Shown here in pieces: positions 10,471 to 22,852 of a stretch of DNA of 64,000 bases (within the stretch, counting starts at the first letter, position 1; the number at the start of each line of letters is the position of its first letter). The stretch is from contig JAOTOM010005149.1 of the NCBI GenBank assembly GCA_034440615.1, forward strand, positions 987,001 to 1,051,000, read 5' to 3'. A program made the translations under genes and the position numbers. Below the pieces are notes generated by a model. It was not told the DNA's origin, searched no databases, and worked only from the letters and a program-made list of their open reading frames with translations. Source of the stretch: Ashinkailepas kermadecensis. Lineage: Eukaryota; Arthropoda; Thecostraca; Neolepadidae.

Positions 10471-13016
10471 TGCGTGACTGACGACCAACACCGGCGACAG
10501 CCGCTGATCCTCGCTTCCGCCGCGCTCCATCATAAAATAGTAATAAACCTTTCAGAGGCCCGACCAACTTCCGATATTCGCCCGTCACTCATCGGATTCC
10601 CCATGGGAAGCATGCGGTGGGGCGTCCCCGGGCGTGGGGGAGGTGGGGGGGGGGCGACTGGCCGCACCGCCTCCCTGGGGGCCGAACCAGTCGACCGACA
10701 CGACGTCCACCGACGAAACAGTTCCTGTTATTAGAGGTAGCACAAGCTGGCCGTACGGATGGGAACTGATGGGAATTGTAATTAGGCATGTTACACCGGC
10801 AACGTGTATGACAGAAACAGTCACTCCGCCACATGCGTCTACATCCGCAACGTTGGAAAAACACGCATTTGACAAATTGATTACATGACCGACCGCAGAC
10901 GTTGTTTTTCCATTCGGCACGGAGCGCAAAGTGCTCGTGAACTAATCGTGATCCTAGTCTTGCTCCCGCATGCTCACCTCCCACGAGCGCATTGTTCCCG
11001 CGCCGAACACGTGGTAGGTGAGTGACGGAGCATTTTATGTGCAAAGACTTCGTTGGCATGTGTCAACTTACCATCCGGCATAGATGTCCACCAGCATCTT
11101 CTAAGCACGTGGAAGCGGACGGCACGCAGACTTCAGACGACATAAGACCAGCGAAGATCGATTCCACTTTTCGCCCCCTCCTGACACTCCGTGTTTGACA
11201 AAGCCTGCCCAGTGTGATCCCCCACTGACACCCCAGCGTGTGGCTGCACCCACGGCATATTCAGCACGCAGAGCCGAGGTATAGTGCCTGCCTCCTGCGA
11301 CATGCGAGTCCGCAGGAGGTAGGAAGATTCCACGGCAGGAAGGCGCTGGACAAAATCACCAGCGTCTACAAGAAGTTAGATTCCATATTCGGTGAGATTC
11401 CTCCCCTTTCCCTATGTCCTAGGCGACTTCAACTGCTTTGGGAGCATTTACATTATCAGGGGAAAATATTCCCCCACCGACAACTATGGGGGCAAGACTC
11501 CCACTAACCACTATGGGGGACAGAATCCCAGCTACATAGCAGCAAAGCACGCGATACCAGCAAACGGTGCTGACGAAAAATCCACCAACCACTATGGGGA
11601 CAAACTTCCATCGTCTACCGTGAGAAATCGAATACCAGCATGGTGCACGAGATCCCGGGCAGCCGCCGGAAGAGACGAGATTCCAGCAACAGCTATAGGA
11701 GACGAGACCCAGCAACTGACATAGGGAACAAGATCTCAACCAGCCTTTATGACTTTATGACTTATGAGCCAGCATAGAGGGCGAGATCTCCAGTAACCAC
11801 CATAGCAGACAGCGAGCAATACGGAAAGTCTCTTGCAGCAGCCAATAAATACCATGGCCAGGCAAAAGTGAGCCTCAGATTTGCTGGGATATATGATACA
11901 TGAAACCACCAAGTGCAGAAGTGATTGCGGTGCCTGCTGGAATGGATTCAAGGATCAAGAACTGCTGGTTGTCTGGAAATCGCAGCACCTGATGCCACCC
12001 TTTACTAACCTTCTCAACACCTCATGCAATGATCATGCAATCTGGACAGGAAATAACCTGTCACAACACTCCTACCAAATAGCCTTTACTCTGTGCATTG
12101 TGCAGTACGCACATATGCAATGCAGGCATAATTCGTCGGCATTTCATGTTGCAGTAAACCAGCAAATTGCATAGTTATGTCTGCGAAAAAAATATTGGAC
12201 ATGAGATTGTAAAAATAATTGGATGACGCATACCCACAGTTTAACATCTACACCGGCTGCACTGGACAGCATGGGTAAGCTGCACATATTCGTGAGCTAA
12301 CCCAGTTCTCATGGAGTGAAAAGTGACCAACAGCCATACGCGGGCCAATCTGGCCCAAATATGGAAATCTGAGAAAAAATGAGCCAATGTGGTTGCAAAC
12401 TCAAGTGGTCGCGGCTATTTGGATATACTGTTATCTGCTTGGAATATTTTTCTGCTGGAAAATGCATGTGGTGAGCACTGGATCACAAAAGGTGGGAGAT
12501 TAAAATAGTTTATGTAACCTATTAACTTCGGTACTTTCTCCAATTCACTGTTTGCTTTCTGAGATTTTGGAGATCATTTGGACATCTCATGACAATTTTT
12601 ATTTATATTATGACTAGCGGTTGGTGGCATATGGATTTGAAGACATGGCACTCTGCAGGCTCTTTGCAGTCTTCGATTCGTGTTGTTGTTGCCTTTACTT
12701 TGAGGGTCAGCACAAATCATTTCCGTAGAGTTTCATTTTGTCCGTTATCGTTCAATGGCGGTTCGGGAAAAAAATAGAGCTGGTGGTATTTGCACTATCA
12801 ACATCTCAAAATTGATTCCTCTGGCACGTAGCGTTGACCCATCCTTGTGAGCATCTTTTACCGCCCCTGCGACATGTCCAGCTGATGCCACTGCAAAAAT
12901 TACCCTAACCACGTTTCCTATCAACTAATGTTCTTGCTTATGCGTTTCATGCATTGGACTGTAACCCTACCCAGACGTCTCCTTAATCATTCCCAGATAC
13001 TTAATGTACACAAACA
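10471..13016. other. Mixed sequence with a G-rich tract and a decayed repeat
   Basis: 10618-10665 has G-runs on the plus strand (GGGGGAGGTGGGGGGGGGGC) with G-quadruplex potential. 11470-11710 contains several CACTATGGGGGACAGAATCC-like words, an old tandem repeat. No recognisable gene. Confidence 0.45.
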
Positions 13017-13086
13017 ATAAACACAATCAACACAATCAACACAATCGACAGAATCGGCAGAATCGACACAATCAACACAATCAACG
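13017..13086. repeat. 9-bp (ACACAATCA)n tandem repeat
   Basis: Seven or eight units of ACACAATCA with GACAGAATC variants in the middle. Confidence 0.93.
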
Positions 13087-16000
13087 TGACCGGCATCATA
13101 TCTACAATCGCACAGAAGTTTCATATTTCCACTAATGCAAGAACAGAGCCGCGCAAAATATCAACCGCCAGCACATGGTCCTCGAGCCTTCTCAATTTTT
13201 GCTTACATGCCTATCAGAAATCCTTTCAGAGGCCTTCCTGGGCAAACCGGACAATATGGAATACTGACACCTTGTCTCAATGTAGTGACAAGGGAAAACC
13301 AATAAATTTACTAATTGAACATGCTTTCTTTTCCTTGCGTGTACAAAATAAACCAAACAAAAACTTAAGGTGGTCAGAATGGCCATCCGAATGGATTTGT
13401 AGTGAAGTGCTACCTAAGCAATCAATAAGTGAAGGACATCCTGTTGCATGACTTTGCTGGATGGCATGTGCATGCATCGTCTACTGTATGCAAGTCCTGT
13501 GTAAATGTATTGTATCTTTGCTAAGGACGTGTTATCTTCAACCATGCCAGGCTCCTATTAGGATGTCTAATTTTATAAGGAACTGGAACGTTTTGCTTGG
13601 AAATAGTTTATATTATTTAGCAGAATGTATTGCAATGCGTCTATCATGGCTGGGCGGGAAGGGCTCGAAGAATCACAGTTTTTAGTATTAATTTGAGGCC
13701 TATTTAGATAGTGATGGCGGTAAGTTAGAAAACGTAAGTGTGTGAAGCGAAGCCTATTCCGCACATCAGCACAAAGCTGGCAGACAGTCAGACTTCATAA
13801 TTACTGCAACTAAGGAGAATAAAAGGTGCAGAAAGCATTAAACGTTGATTTTGCTTTAATCGGGTGTCCAGATCCAAAAGTATGTTCATTTATTTTCGTT
13901 GAAAAGTAAATATCACTTCAGAAGCATTTCAGAAAATACACACCTGAGGAGGATGAACAGATTCAATGAAATGTAACTTCGCATTGTTTAGGGTTTCTTC
14001 ATCAAATAGGATACCCTATATAGCTGTCACCTTATTGTCATTCTTTGGTGTTTTGTTTGACATTTATTTCTTGTGTTTGCTTGAGTAAATTCCCCACGAT
14101 CACTCATTTCCAAATAGTTCCATTAAAACCTGATAATTGTTAGCCCATCAACAACACCAGCTAAACTATCTCTCTGAAAGGGATCTAGGCAATATTTCTA
14201 CACAACTTGGTGGCCGCTCTACCTGTGAAGGAGTAAAAATACTGAAAGATGGAATGGGAAATAGTGCACAACAGTGACTTGCAAGCTGTAAAATTAACAG
14301 AAGGACATTGGTAAAAGTTGTTGTCTTGCTGCAGTTCAAGAAGTAGGCTGCGTGCTGGTGAAAACTGCATTTTAAAGGTGGTCTGGAGCAAAAGTTAGAG
14401 ACTGGGAAGAATTAGCCTACACGCCCTGTCCTTGGCAGAACTAGCGGCATCTACTGCGAAAGGCGGTTCGTCGGTTAAGCAAGTAGGTTTATGAGGTGCA
14501 ATATGATCCCGAAACCATCTCACATGACAGGATAAAAATTATTTGTCTACAAATAAGTCCTAGCCAGTTAAACTTAGGCTTCGAGGTGTACAACGGTACA
14601 TTTGCGCGCCATGCAAGGCACGTTTGTACCTCGTGAGGGTGGCAAGGCAAGCACGGCGTATCAGATAATCATTTCGGTGGTAGTTCCACGACAAAAACCT
14701 GCATAAATTGTCACTTCGATAGCGAAAAAAAAACAATTGCGGTTCTCCGCACCATTCGCAAAAGGAGGCCAACATGAATTCGGAAGAAAAAACAGTGTGC
14801 ATCCAGGAATGATATCATGGCTCGGAGACTTGACATGGCCGAACGGAAAAGGTTCGAATAGGGTGGGTATACCGCCAGTCACGCCAAATGAAGGCACACT
14901 GCCCTGCGACGCTTTTTGTGTTTGGGAGAAACACATTTTTTTGTGACATCCCGGGAATGGGAAATGCTAACCAATAAAGAGGAAACGTTCTGTTCATTTA
15001 AAGGCTGGATACAGGTCAGGATAACTGGAAGTATTCTGGTATTTTAACGTCCATTTCAGCTTATTAATTACGGATTAAGCTTGATTATTAAGCACGTAGA
15101 CGCATGCCAAATATTTCGTTGTGTCAATACACGCCGAGATGTCTCAGGTAGCGTATGGTCCGGTTACTTATATCCGGTGATATCTCATTTATCCAATTTG
15201 TTTATCCAGAGTGCATGACAATGTGAATCATGGTCGGCTGTTCTTGCTTGGTGCTCTCATCATATTGTTACGTCACAGGCTGTCCATGGCGCATGATGCA
15301 TTACAGTCCTTCTGCGGTCATCTCGCGGGCTTATGACTTCCGCGTTGGTCTGCATCGTAGTCCTCCGCTTTTCCTCAGTCCTCCTGTCGTCTACTGACGT
15401 TCAAGGGTGTACCCAGGGTTCTCATAAATGGGGTTAGTGGTGGGAGAAATATCACAAGAAACAATAATATAAAGCAGAAGCTTCGAGCTGAAAAGGTCGC
15501 AAAATTTCCTAGCTGATAGGAGTAGGGAACGAGGGGCGAGCGACGAAAGAAACGCTCAAATATCTCACGAGACATGACACAAAACGTTGAGCATGATATA
15601 AAAATAAAATAAAAACGCGAACAGGTGAGCAGTCAGAGGTCGGTTGCACTTCTGACGACTTCATGCGCGGGCCCATCCGGTGATCCGAGCTCTCATCTGG
15701 CCTCCTCGCCGTCTTCAAGACGTCCTGCACCGGTCTCTGCCGCCGCATACGGGGACCGTTGACCCACCGTGTCTCCGCTACTCTGAGAATATATCCCTCA
15801 CACCTCTGACGTCGTTCACAAGTCCTCGGCTCTTCACGCCGAGCCTTGGCCCCGTACTCCGTCCTCGGCGGCGCCTTGCAGCCGTCTCCGGGACCCGCGA
15901 CGAGCTCCAGCTGTTGTTCGGCCCCTCCCCTCGCGTCCATTATGAGGTCCCACAAGGTGGCCGCGAGCACCGCTCGGGAGGATCTACAAAAACCCAGAAT

Positions 16001-16389
16001 AGGATTCTCAACGCTGTCAAGGAGAAGAAAAGTGAATGGAGGACGCCGACACGGGCCACAATGGCGCTGGCCAAGGATCCCCTGATGAGGTCCTAAAACC
16101 AACGGAAATCCACTTCAGCTATGGGAGAGAAGTGGTTTAATGTACTGTGACTTCGGCGGGGAGTGACGTTCGGACCGGACGACTGGCGCGTATTCTCCGG
16201 TGCTGGGTGTCGTCTGGCCACACAACAGAGGAGCCGGCGCCAATTGACAGCTGATTTGTCAGCTGCTATCGGCGCTCGGCCCGCATGCGCTTCATTCGTG
16301 CGCGTGCTGCCGGGCATCTGAGCAGCGACGTGACAGGGCTGCCTTGCGATCTGATTGGTGTGGTAGCGGTGATATTTTATTAACTTGAT
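13087..16389. other. AT-rich then mixed sequence, no gene recognised
   Basis: Open frames at 13086-13451 (plus, 121 codons) and 15509-16102 (minus, 197 codons) show no domain I recognise. The GC content rises from about 15.6 kb onward. Nothing here is supported as a gene. Confidence 0.4.
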
Positions 16390-16602
16390 TAGGATTGGCG
16401 GTACTGTGTCGCGGCGCTGTGTCGCGGTGCTGTGTCGCGGTGCTGTGTCGCGGTGCTGTGTCGCGGTGCTGTGTCGCGGCGCTGTGTCGCGGTGCTGTGT
16501 CGCGGTGCTGTGTCGCGGCGCTATGTCGCGGTGCTGTGTCGCGGCGCTATGTCGCAGCGCAGTGCCGCAGCGCCGTGTCGCAGCGCCGTGTCGCAGCCCG
16601 TG
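16390..16602. repeat. 13-bp minisatellite, about sixteen copies
   Basis: TGTGTCGCGGTGC or TGTGTCGCGGCGC is repeated; later copies drift to CGCAGCGCCG. The 13-bp period opens all three plus frames as CCVAVLCRGAVSR-type peptides, an artefact. Confidence 0.96.
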
Positions 16603-19194
16603 GCTGCCACATCCTTGTGGCCGCGCCGCCCTTGCCGCGTCAGACGCAACTTGGTATCACAAAGAGCCGGCTGGCGCCTGAAAAAAAATCGTGACAGCAC
16701 GGTGCCGGAGTGGCGGCCGGCTCTGGCGGCCAGTGTACGGACAGGAAGCGGGGCCGACGTTTAGTGCGCCGCCGCACGCAGCGGTCGCCCCGCGGCCTCC
16801 GCGCGCTTGCATGTCGGACCGCCTTTTTGTCCTCCAACCCAATTATACGCCAAATGGAACGAAAACTCCGAAACGCACAAACCCATCTGCCGTACGGCCG
16901 GTCGACAGAACCTGCAATTTCGGCGCGCGCGAGATGCCGCCGGAATGGCCGCCGGCGCGGTGGCGCGGCGGCGCGGCGGCGGCGGCTCTCGCTGCGTCCA
17001 GTCGTCACGTCACGTCACGTCGCGAGAACGGCGGCGGCGAGGTCGAGTCGGGAGCCGGCCGCACCTGTGGTCGTCGCCCGCCCCTTCCCAGCGCCGACAG
17101 TCGGCCCAGGCCCGACAGCCATTAGTCCGGTCGCCTGCCATTCAATTATCTCTTTCTGGCCGCATTGTGAGCCGGACAATGGTCGAGTCAATATTTCAAC
17201 AGGTCTGTCCTCCCCGGGTCGGCCGGACTCCGCGCCCGGATAAATCACGTGCAGTGGGGGTCAGTCGGGGTGAAGGTCGCGTGTCAGCCGGCCTCCGTCA
17301 GCCGGTGCCATACCGACACGTCGCAAAGCCAAAGTCTACCGCGACCAGCCGGGTCGGAGCCAGCCGGATCGGTCGGAGCCAGCCGGAGCCATCCGGAGTC
17401 GACCACCATCGCACGGAGGCATTTCGCCGGCAGTTGATATGCGAGCGGCGGCGGTGGCCGACGGTCGCCGCACCAAGCAGCTCGGGCCGTGTGTGGGACG
17501 CTCCCACGGCATCATCAGCGCTGACATTTTACGACAGGGCCGCGCGCGGGCCGCGCGCGGCGCTCTCAGGTGCGGCGTCGGCCGGGCGCGCTGCACCCGC
17601 CATTACCGGGCCGACTCGGTCCGCCGTCGGCCGAGGCGACGCTTCCGAGAAAGTGGCGGCGCGCGCTCACGGCCGCTGGACATGCGACGGCCGCCCCGCC
17701 GGCCACGGCGCTGCTGCTGCTGCGGCGAGCACTGCGTACCGGCGGTGTGGACACGGCACGGCACGACACGGCACGGCATGGCACGCACCTCACGCCGACC
17801 GCCGCTCACGGCCGGCCAGCGCTCACGCCTGACCAGCGCTCACGGCCGGTGAGCACTCACGGCGACCGCTGCTTGCGGCGCGCCGCCATCGCCGCCGGGC
17901 GACGCCCACATCCGCCTCCAGTCGCCGAGCGAAGCTGGGCTGGTTTGCACCGCACGCTCCGCACGCGCACCGCGCTGTCGCCGGCCGGCCATGCGCCGTG
18001 CGCCGCCTCGCACGCTGCACGCGGCTGCCGCACCGCGCCGCCTGCACGCCGCGCCGCGCTGCTCCCTCTCTGCGCACTGTCGGTGCTGCACTGGCGGTCC
18101 TGCACGGCCGTCCGCTGCCGGCACCCTTCCGCATCCAACTGCGGCGCACAGCCCGGCTCTATCTTTGGTAATTTGGCAATGATTAGGGCGATTTTCTCAA
18201 TAATGACTCAGACGTGGTGCCCGGCGCCAGGCCGGTGTGCGTGACGTCACCGGCTGCTGCCGACCGGCGACGGGGACAGCCGGGGGAGCGGGGGGGGGGG
18301 GTCAGAAGCCCGGAGCTGACCCTGGCGGTGTCATGGCGTGCGCGCGTCGGCGGCCATGACGGCGCGGCGGCAGTAATGACGCGGCGGTGGCAATAATCGG
18401 CGCACGGCTGGCTGGCGTCCAGCTCGCACACCGGTTGGCTGCTGTTTGTTTTGTGCTTACCGCGCCGGAACGTATGCAAACATGGAGGCCGGCCTATTAC
18501 AGGATCGATAGCACTCGTATAATGACGACCGACATGCCAAAACACTTGTTGACTGCGCCGGCTCGCTATTGAAAATGTGTCGACTGCGGGTGGCGAGTGT
18601 CGGCGGCACAAGCAGACGCACCCCCCACCCCCAACCCCACCCCCCAACCTCGCCCCGCCCGTCCGCCTCGCTGACGTGTTTACCGCACTGCAGCTCGGGC
18701 GCGAGCCCCGTGTAGCCAGCTTCGACGTCCGATACACACGAGTAATTAGTAATTACCCGGAGAAGGTGGCACTACCGGCCGAGACGGGCACGAGTGACCT
18801 GCTCGTAACGCTACACTACCACCGCTGTCACCGACTGACTGACTGACTAACGGTGGGGCAGTGCAGTCCGGACCGGTCCCGGCTGCCTAGTCCGGACTGT
18901 TCCACGTCGTGTGGTCCTGGCCTTTGTGGGCTGTGTGGTTCAACATGGTCGAGGTCGAGGCGCCAGGTAGGGATTTGAACAGCTTGTGTCGACAGGTCAC
19001 GATCATCATCTATCCGGTTTCTCAGCGCGTCTGGGGTCGCATGCTGTGAGCATTCACGTTGCTGCCCGTCGGGGTGTTGCATCGCCACCCCTGCTCGTGT
19101 CGTGTGACGGCGCGGCTTTCGTAGCCGGTGGTTCCGTCATCCAAAAAACGGCCGCTTGGCTTGCGTGGCACCGCCATCACGCCATCGGTGCACC
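16603..19194. other. Very CpG-rich block, no gene supported
   Basis: 16.6-18.2 kb is CpG-island-like with open frames up to 341 codons on both strands, none with recognisable domains. GTGACGTCAC (a palindrome with a full CRE) is at 18241-18250. GTAATTAGTAATTAC, three overlapping homeodomain cores, is at about 18742-18756. A short (CGGCA)n-like run lies at 17752-17790. An unannotated exon or promoter could be hidden here. Confidence 0.45.
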
Positions 19195-19530
19195 GGCAGC
19201 GTGGCTGTTGTCGCCGCACCGCCGCCACCGTAGGCTGTTGTCGCCGCACCGCCGGCACTGTAGGCTGTTGTCGCCGCACCGCCGCCACTGTAGGCTGTTG
19301 TCGCCGCACCGCCGGCACTGTAGGCTGTTGTCGCCGCACCGCCGCCACTGTAGGCTGTTGTCGCCGCACCGCCGCCACTGTAGGCTGTTGTCGCCGCACC
19401 GCCGCCACTGTAGGCTGTTGTCGCCGCACCGCCGCCACTGTAGGCTGTTGTCGCCGCACCACCGCCACTGTAGGATGTTGTCGCCGCACCACCGCCACTG
19501 TAGGATGTTGTCGCCGCCACCGTAGGCTGC
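19195..19530. repeat. 30-bp minisatellite, about eleven copies
   Basis: TAGGCTGTTGTCGCCGCACC then GCCGCCACTG, exactly two units per 60 bp. Variants exchange GCCGCC/GCCGGC/ACCGCC. Two or three decayed copies follow to 19585. Confidence 0.97.
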
Positions 19531-19739
19531 TGTCACCACACCACCAGCACTACAGGCTGTTGTCGCCACACCACTAGCACTACAATTTTCCTCTGCTTCC
19601 CAGAGGAAGCTCATCACGACGTCCTCCATAGATGCACAAGGGCTGGCAGGAGAGGGCCTGGTGTTGCGCACTACCACCGCTATCAGCAGGAGCGAGTCTA
19701 TGTCGCCACACTACCACCGGTACGAGAGCCGACAAGAGC

Positions 19740-20410
19740 GACCTGTCGTTGCCGCGCTACTCTGACCGCACGGACCCCGAGGGAGCGGTCCGACAGGAGC
19801 GGGCCGTCGTCGCCGCACTACTCTGACCGCACGGACCCCGAGGGAGCGGTCCGACAGGAGCGGGCCGTCGTCGCCGCACTACTCTGACCGCACGGACCCC
19901 GAGGGAGCGGTCCGACAGAAGCGGCCTGTCGTCGCCTCACTACTCTGACCGCACGGACCCCGAGGGAGCGGTCCGACAGGAGCGGCCTGTCGTCGCCGCA
20001 CTACTCTGACCGCACGGACCCCGAGGGAGCGGTCCGACAGAAGCGGCCTGTCGTCGCCGCACTACTCTGACCGCACGGACCCCGAGGGAGCGGTCCGACA
20101 GGAGCGGGCCGTCGTCGCCGCACTACTCTGACCGCACGGACCCCGAGGAGCGGTCCGACAGGAGCGGGCCGTCGTCGCCGCACTACTCTGCCGCTCTGAC
20201 CCCGAGGGAGCGGCCGGCCGGGAGGGGCCTGTTGTGCCTCACTACTCTGACCGCACGGACCCCGAGGGAGCGGTCCGACAGGAGCGGGCCGTCGTCGCCG
20301 CACTACTCTGACCGCACGGACCCCGAGGGAGCGGTCCGACAGGAGCGGGCCGTCGTCGCCGCACTACTCTGACCGCTCTGACCCCGAGGGAGCGGCCGGC
20401 CGGGAGGGAG
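19740..20410. repeat. 61-bp minisatellite, about eleven copies
   Basis: The unit contains CTCTGACCGCACGGACCCCG, AGGGAGCGGTCCGACAGGAG and CGGGCCGTCGTCGCCGCACT. Each unit has the inverted pair CGGACC/GGTCCG, able to form a hairpin. Some units are altered (GACCGCTCTG, CGGCCGGCCGGG), and the alteration itself recurs at 20195 and 20371, showing copying within the array. Confidence 0.96.
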
Positions 20411-22669
20411 CCTGTTGTCGCTACGCTGCCGCCACTGTGATCGGCCCGCCGGGACCCAGCCTGTTGTCGCCGGCCGCCGTTAAACTGGTCGATCGGTCTC
20501 GCCGACACACGTCCAGTTTACACCTCGCTACTCCCCGAGCACTGAAATATTAAGGGCGCCGGCGGCCGCGCGCGAGTCGGCTCACGCAATCGCGCCATCC
20601 GTCGCGTCGACGCCGACGGCCGGCGGTCGGCAGACTGGACGATCCGTCACCATCAGCGGGCGAGCCGTGAGAGGCGGCCGCCGGCCGCCGGCGGACCCCC
20701 CGCGCTGGCGGCTTGTGACCGCGGCCGGCGGACCCCCCGCGCCGGCGGTTTCTGACCGCGGCCGGCGGTTTCTGACCGCGGCCGGCCGGCCGCCGCCCCC
20801 ACTGCACAGGTAAACCGTCCATCGGCGCCGCCTGCCGGCCACATGCACGGCGAGTATCTGATGCCGGGGCAGCTGGCGGAGCGGCCCGCTCGCCAGCGCC
20901 AGCCGCGGTCACGGCTTTGTGCGGCGCGGCGTCCGCTGTTGCCCTGGCGAGGATGGCAGAAACAGAGGTAGAGGCAGAGACAGAGGAAGAAGCAGAGGAG
21001 GAGACAGAGGACGAGGCAGAGAGAGACAGAGACAGAGACAGAGACAGAGACAGAGGCGCCGCCGCCGGCTCGATTGCCGACCGCCACGACCCGAGTCGAG
21101 CCGGCGGCGAGGCGCGCGGCTCGGCTCGCCTCGCTCCCAGGCCGGCCGGCGTGTTTACACTCAGCCAAATCTCGTGTGTTCTAAACATCGCGTGCGTGTC
21201 GGCCGCGTCACGGAACGCTCGGCGGCCCGCAAAAATAGCGCCGTCCAAGTGGCGGCGCCGCCGGCCATTGTCAGCCGCCCGGCGGCCACCAATCGATGTC
21301 TGATTAGGAGAGCGCGCCGCCACTTCGCGCCGCCGACCTCCGACACGAGCGGCGGCACGTCGGCGGCGACGCGTACTGCGCGCCCGACGCCGGCCGGCAG
21401 GTGTCTCGAGCCGACACTCGAGCCGTGTGTCGCCGCTCGCGGCCCACCACCGTCACGCCATTCTTCTGCCGGCTGCTGGACCGCGCATAAATGTGGCTCT
21501 TGCATGTCGGGCTTAATTTAATGTAAATAAAGCTAATGCTTCGTGATTGTGCTAGGTGTATGTGGTGTGTGTATGTGTGTCTGGTGTGTGTGTATGCCCA
21601 TGTGTGTGCATGTGTGTCTGTGGTGTATGCATGTTTCCATGTGTGTGCATGTATAGCTGTGGTGTATGAATGTGTGCGTGTGCGTGTGTTTATGTTCGTA
21701 TATGGCAACATGCTATTGCTATTTATCCAGATTATTGTTTTATGTTCCTTTTCGGCATATGCCAAGCCATGTGAATCCCATTTCTGTCATTGCTTACTAG
21801 TATCGAAGTATCGAAAAGGGACATTTTGCACCATGCGCACTCCACTCAGTCCTACAAAGTTGATGGATCAGTCTTGAAGGTGAGAAGCGTAAACACTGAT
21901 GGAACAACGGATTGCCGTCAGTCTTGCCGCTTCTCAGTGCACCCCGTCTAAAAACACTGGTCTTTTTAGTGTCATGGTCGGTGGTCCTTGTTACATGCAC
22001 AACTAATGAGGTGCTCTCCCAGAAAAGACATACCTAGAACTATTAGGACGCCATCTATCCGTTCCATTGCTACTTGTGTCTGCATGCTTAATAATTATTT
22101 TTAGTTTGTCGTGGAGACGTATATATATGTGTTCACATGTTACATCATGACTTCATCTTTTACTGTGCCCGTTCACGATCTGATTATCTAAAATGAAATT
22201 AAATGAAATCAGAAGCAAGACTATGAATCTTTGTCATATTATCAAAATAGCCAAATAATGTTACATTGTCCTATTAGTTCGAAGTTCCAAGCTAATTTCC
22301 TGTTGCTGGCATTCCATTTATAACCATTTTCACAAAGGCATGGGAACTGTCCCCAATTAGGGGTGGAAGACTCATTTTGAAGTCCATTGTTTCAATGAAA
22401 CACCAATGAGGTCACTGTTAGTTGCGGTGTGTCACCGCCGAACGCCGCTGGCCCGAGGCCGGCACCTGATTCGTGGACTTCATGTGTGGCCTCGGGCGAT
22501 GGTTCGCTCCACCATTCGGGTCTAGCGGTTGGAATAAACCCTCGATCGAGTCATGTGTTCTCCGTTCTCCTGGTCTCCCGGTGGGAGCGGGACCTTTCAG
22601 TAGCACCTATTCCAGAAGAGGCTCCCGATCTTATGCTCTCCTAGTCGGAACAGTGCCGTCCACTGACAC
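20411..22669. other. CpG-rich block then AT-rich sequence, no gene supported
   Basis: 20.55-21.5 kb is CpG-rich. 20955-21056 is a purine-only strand ending in (GACAGA)n. 21551-21710 is TGTG/CATG-rich. 22400-22670 contains GGAATAAACCCTCGATC, a polyadenylation-like signal in a sequence that could be an old LTR edge; this is weak. Confidence 0.4.
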
Positions 22670-22852
22670 AGAGACCTATCACAGAGGAGGCTCGTACTTT
22701 TCTCGGCTCTCGGTGGGAACAGCACCGTCCGTTGACACCCATTGTCGAGAGCCGCTCAACAGAGACCTATCACAGAGGAGGCTCGTACTTGTCTCGGCTC
22801 TCGGTGGGAACAGCACCGTCCGTTGACACCCATTGTCGAGAGCCGCTCAACA
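22670..22852. repeat. 91-bp direct repeat, two copies
   Basis: AGAGACCTATCACAGAGGAG starts at 22670 and 22761, and the copies continue through GGGAACAGCACCGTCCGTTG and GTCGAGAGCCGCTCAACAG with very few differences. A diverged third copy may lie just upstream. Confidence 0.95.

Noticed and set aside
16690..18250. Long frames on both strands in the CpG-rich block
   Set aside because: Few stop codons are expected at this GC content; no domain, splice structure or start context is convincing.
22400..22670. Possible LTR with an AATAAA-type signal
   Set aside because: No matching second LTR, primer-binding site or internal coding region seen.
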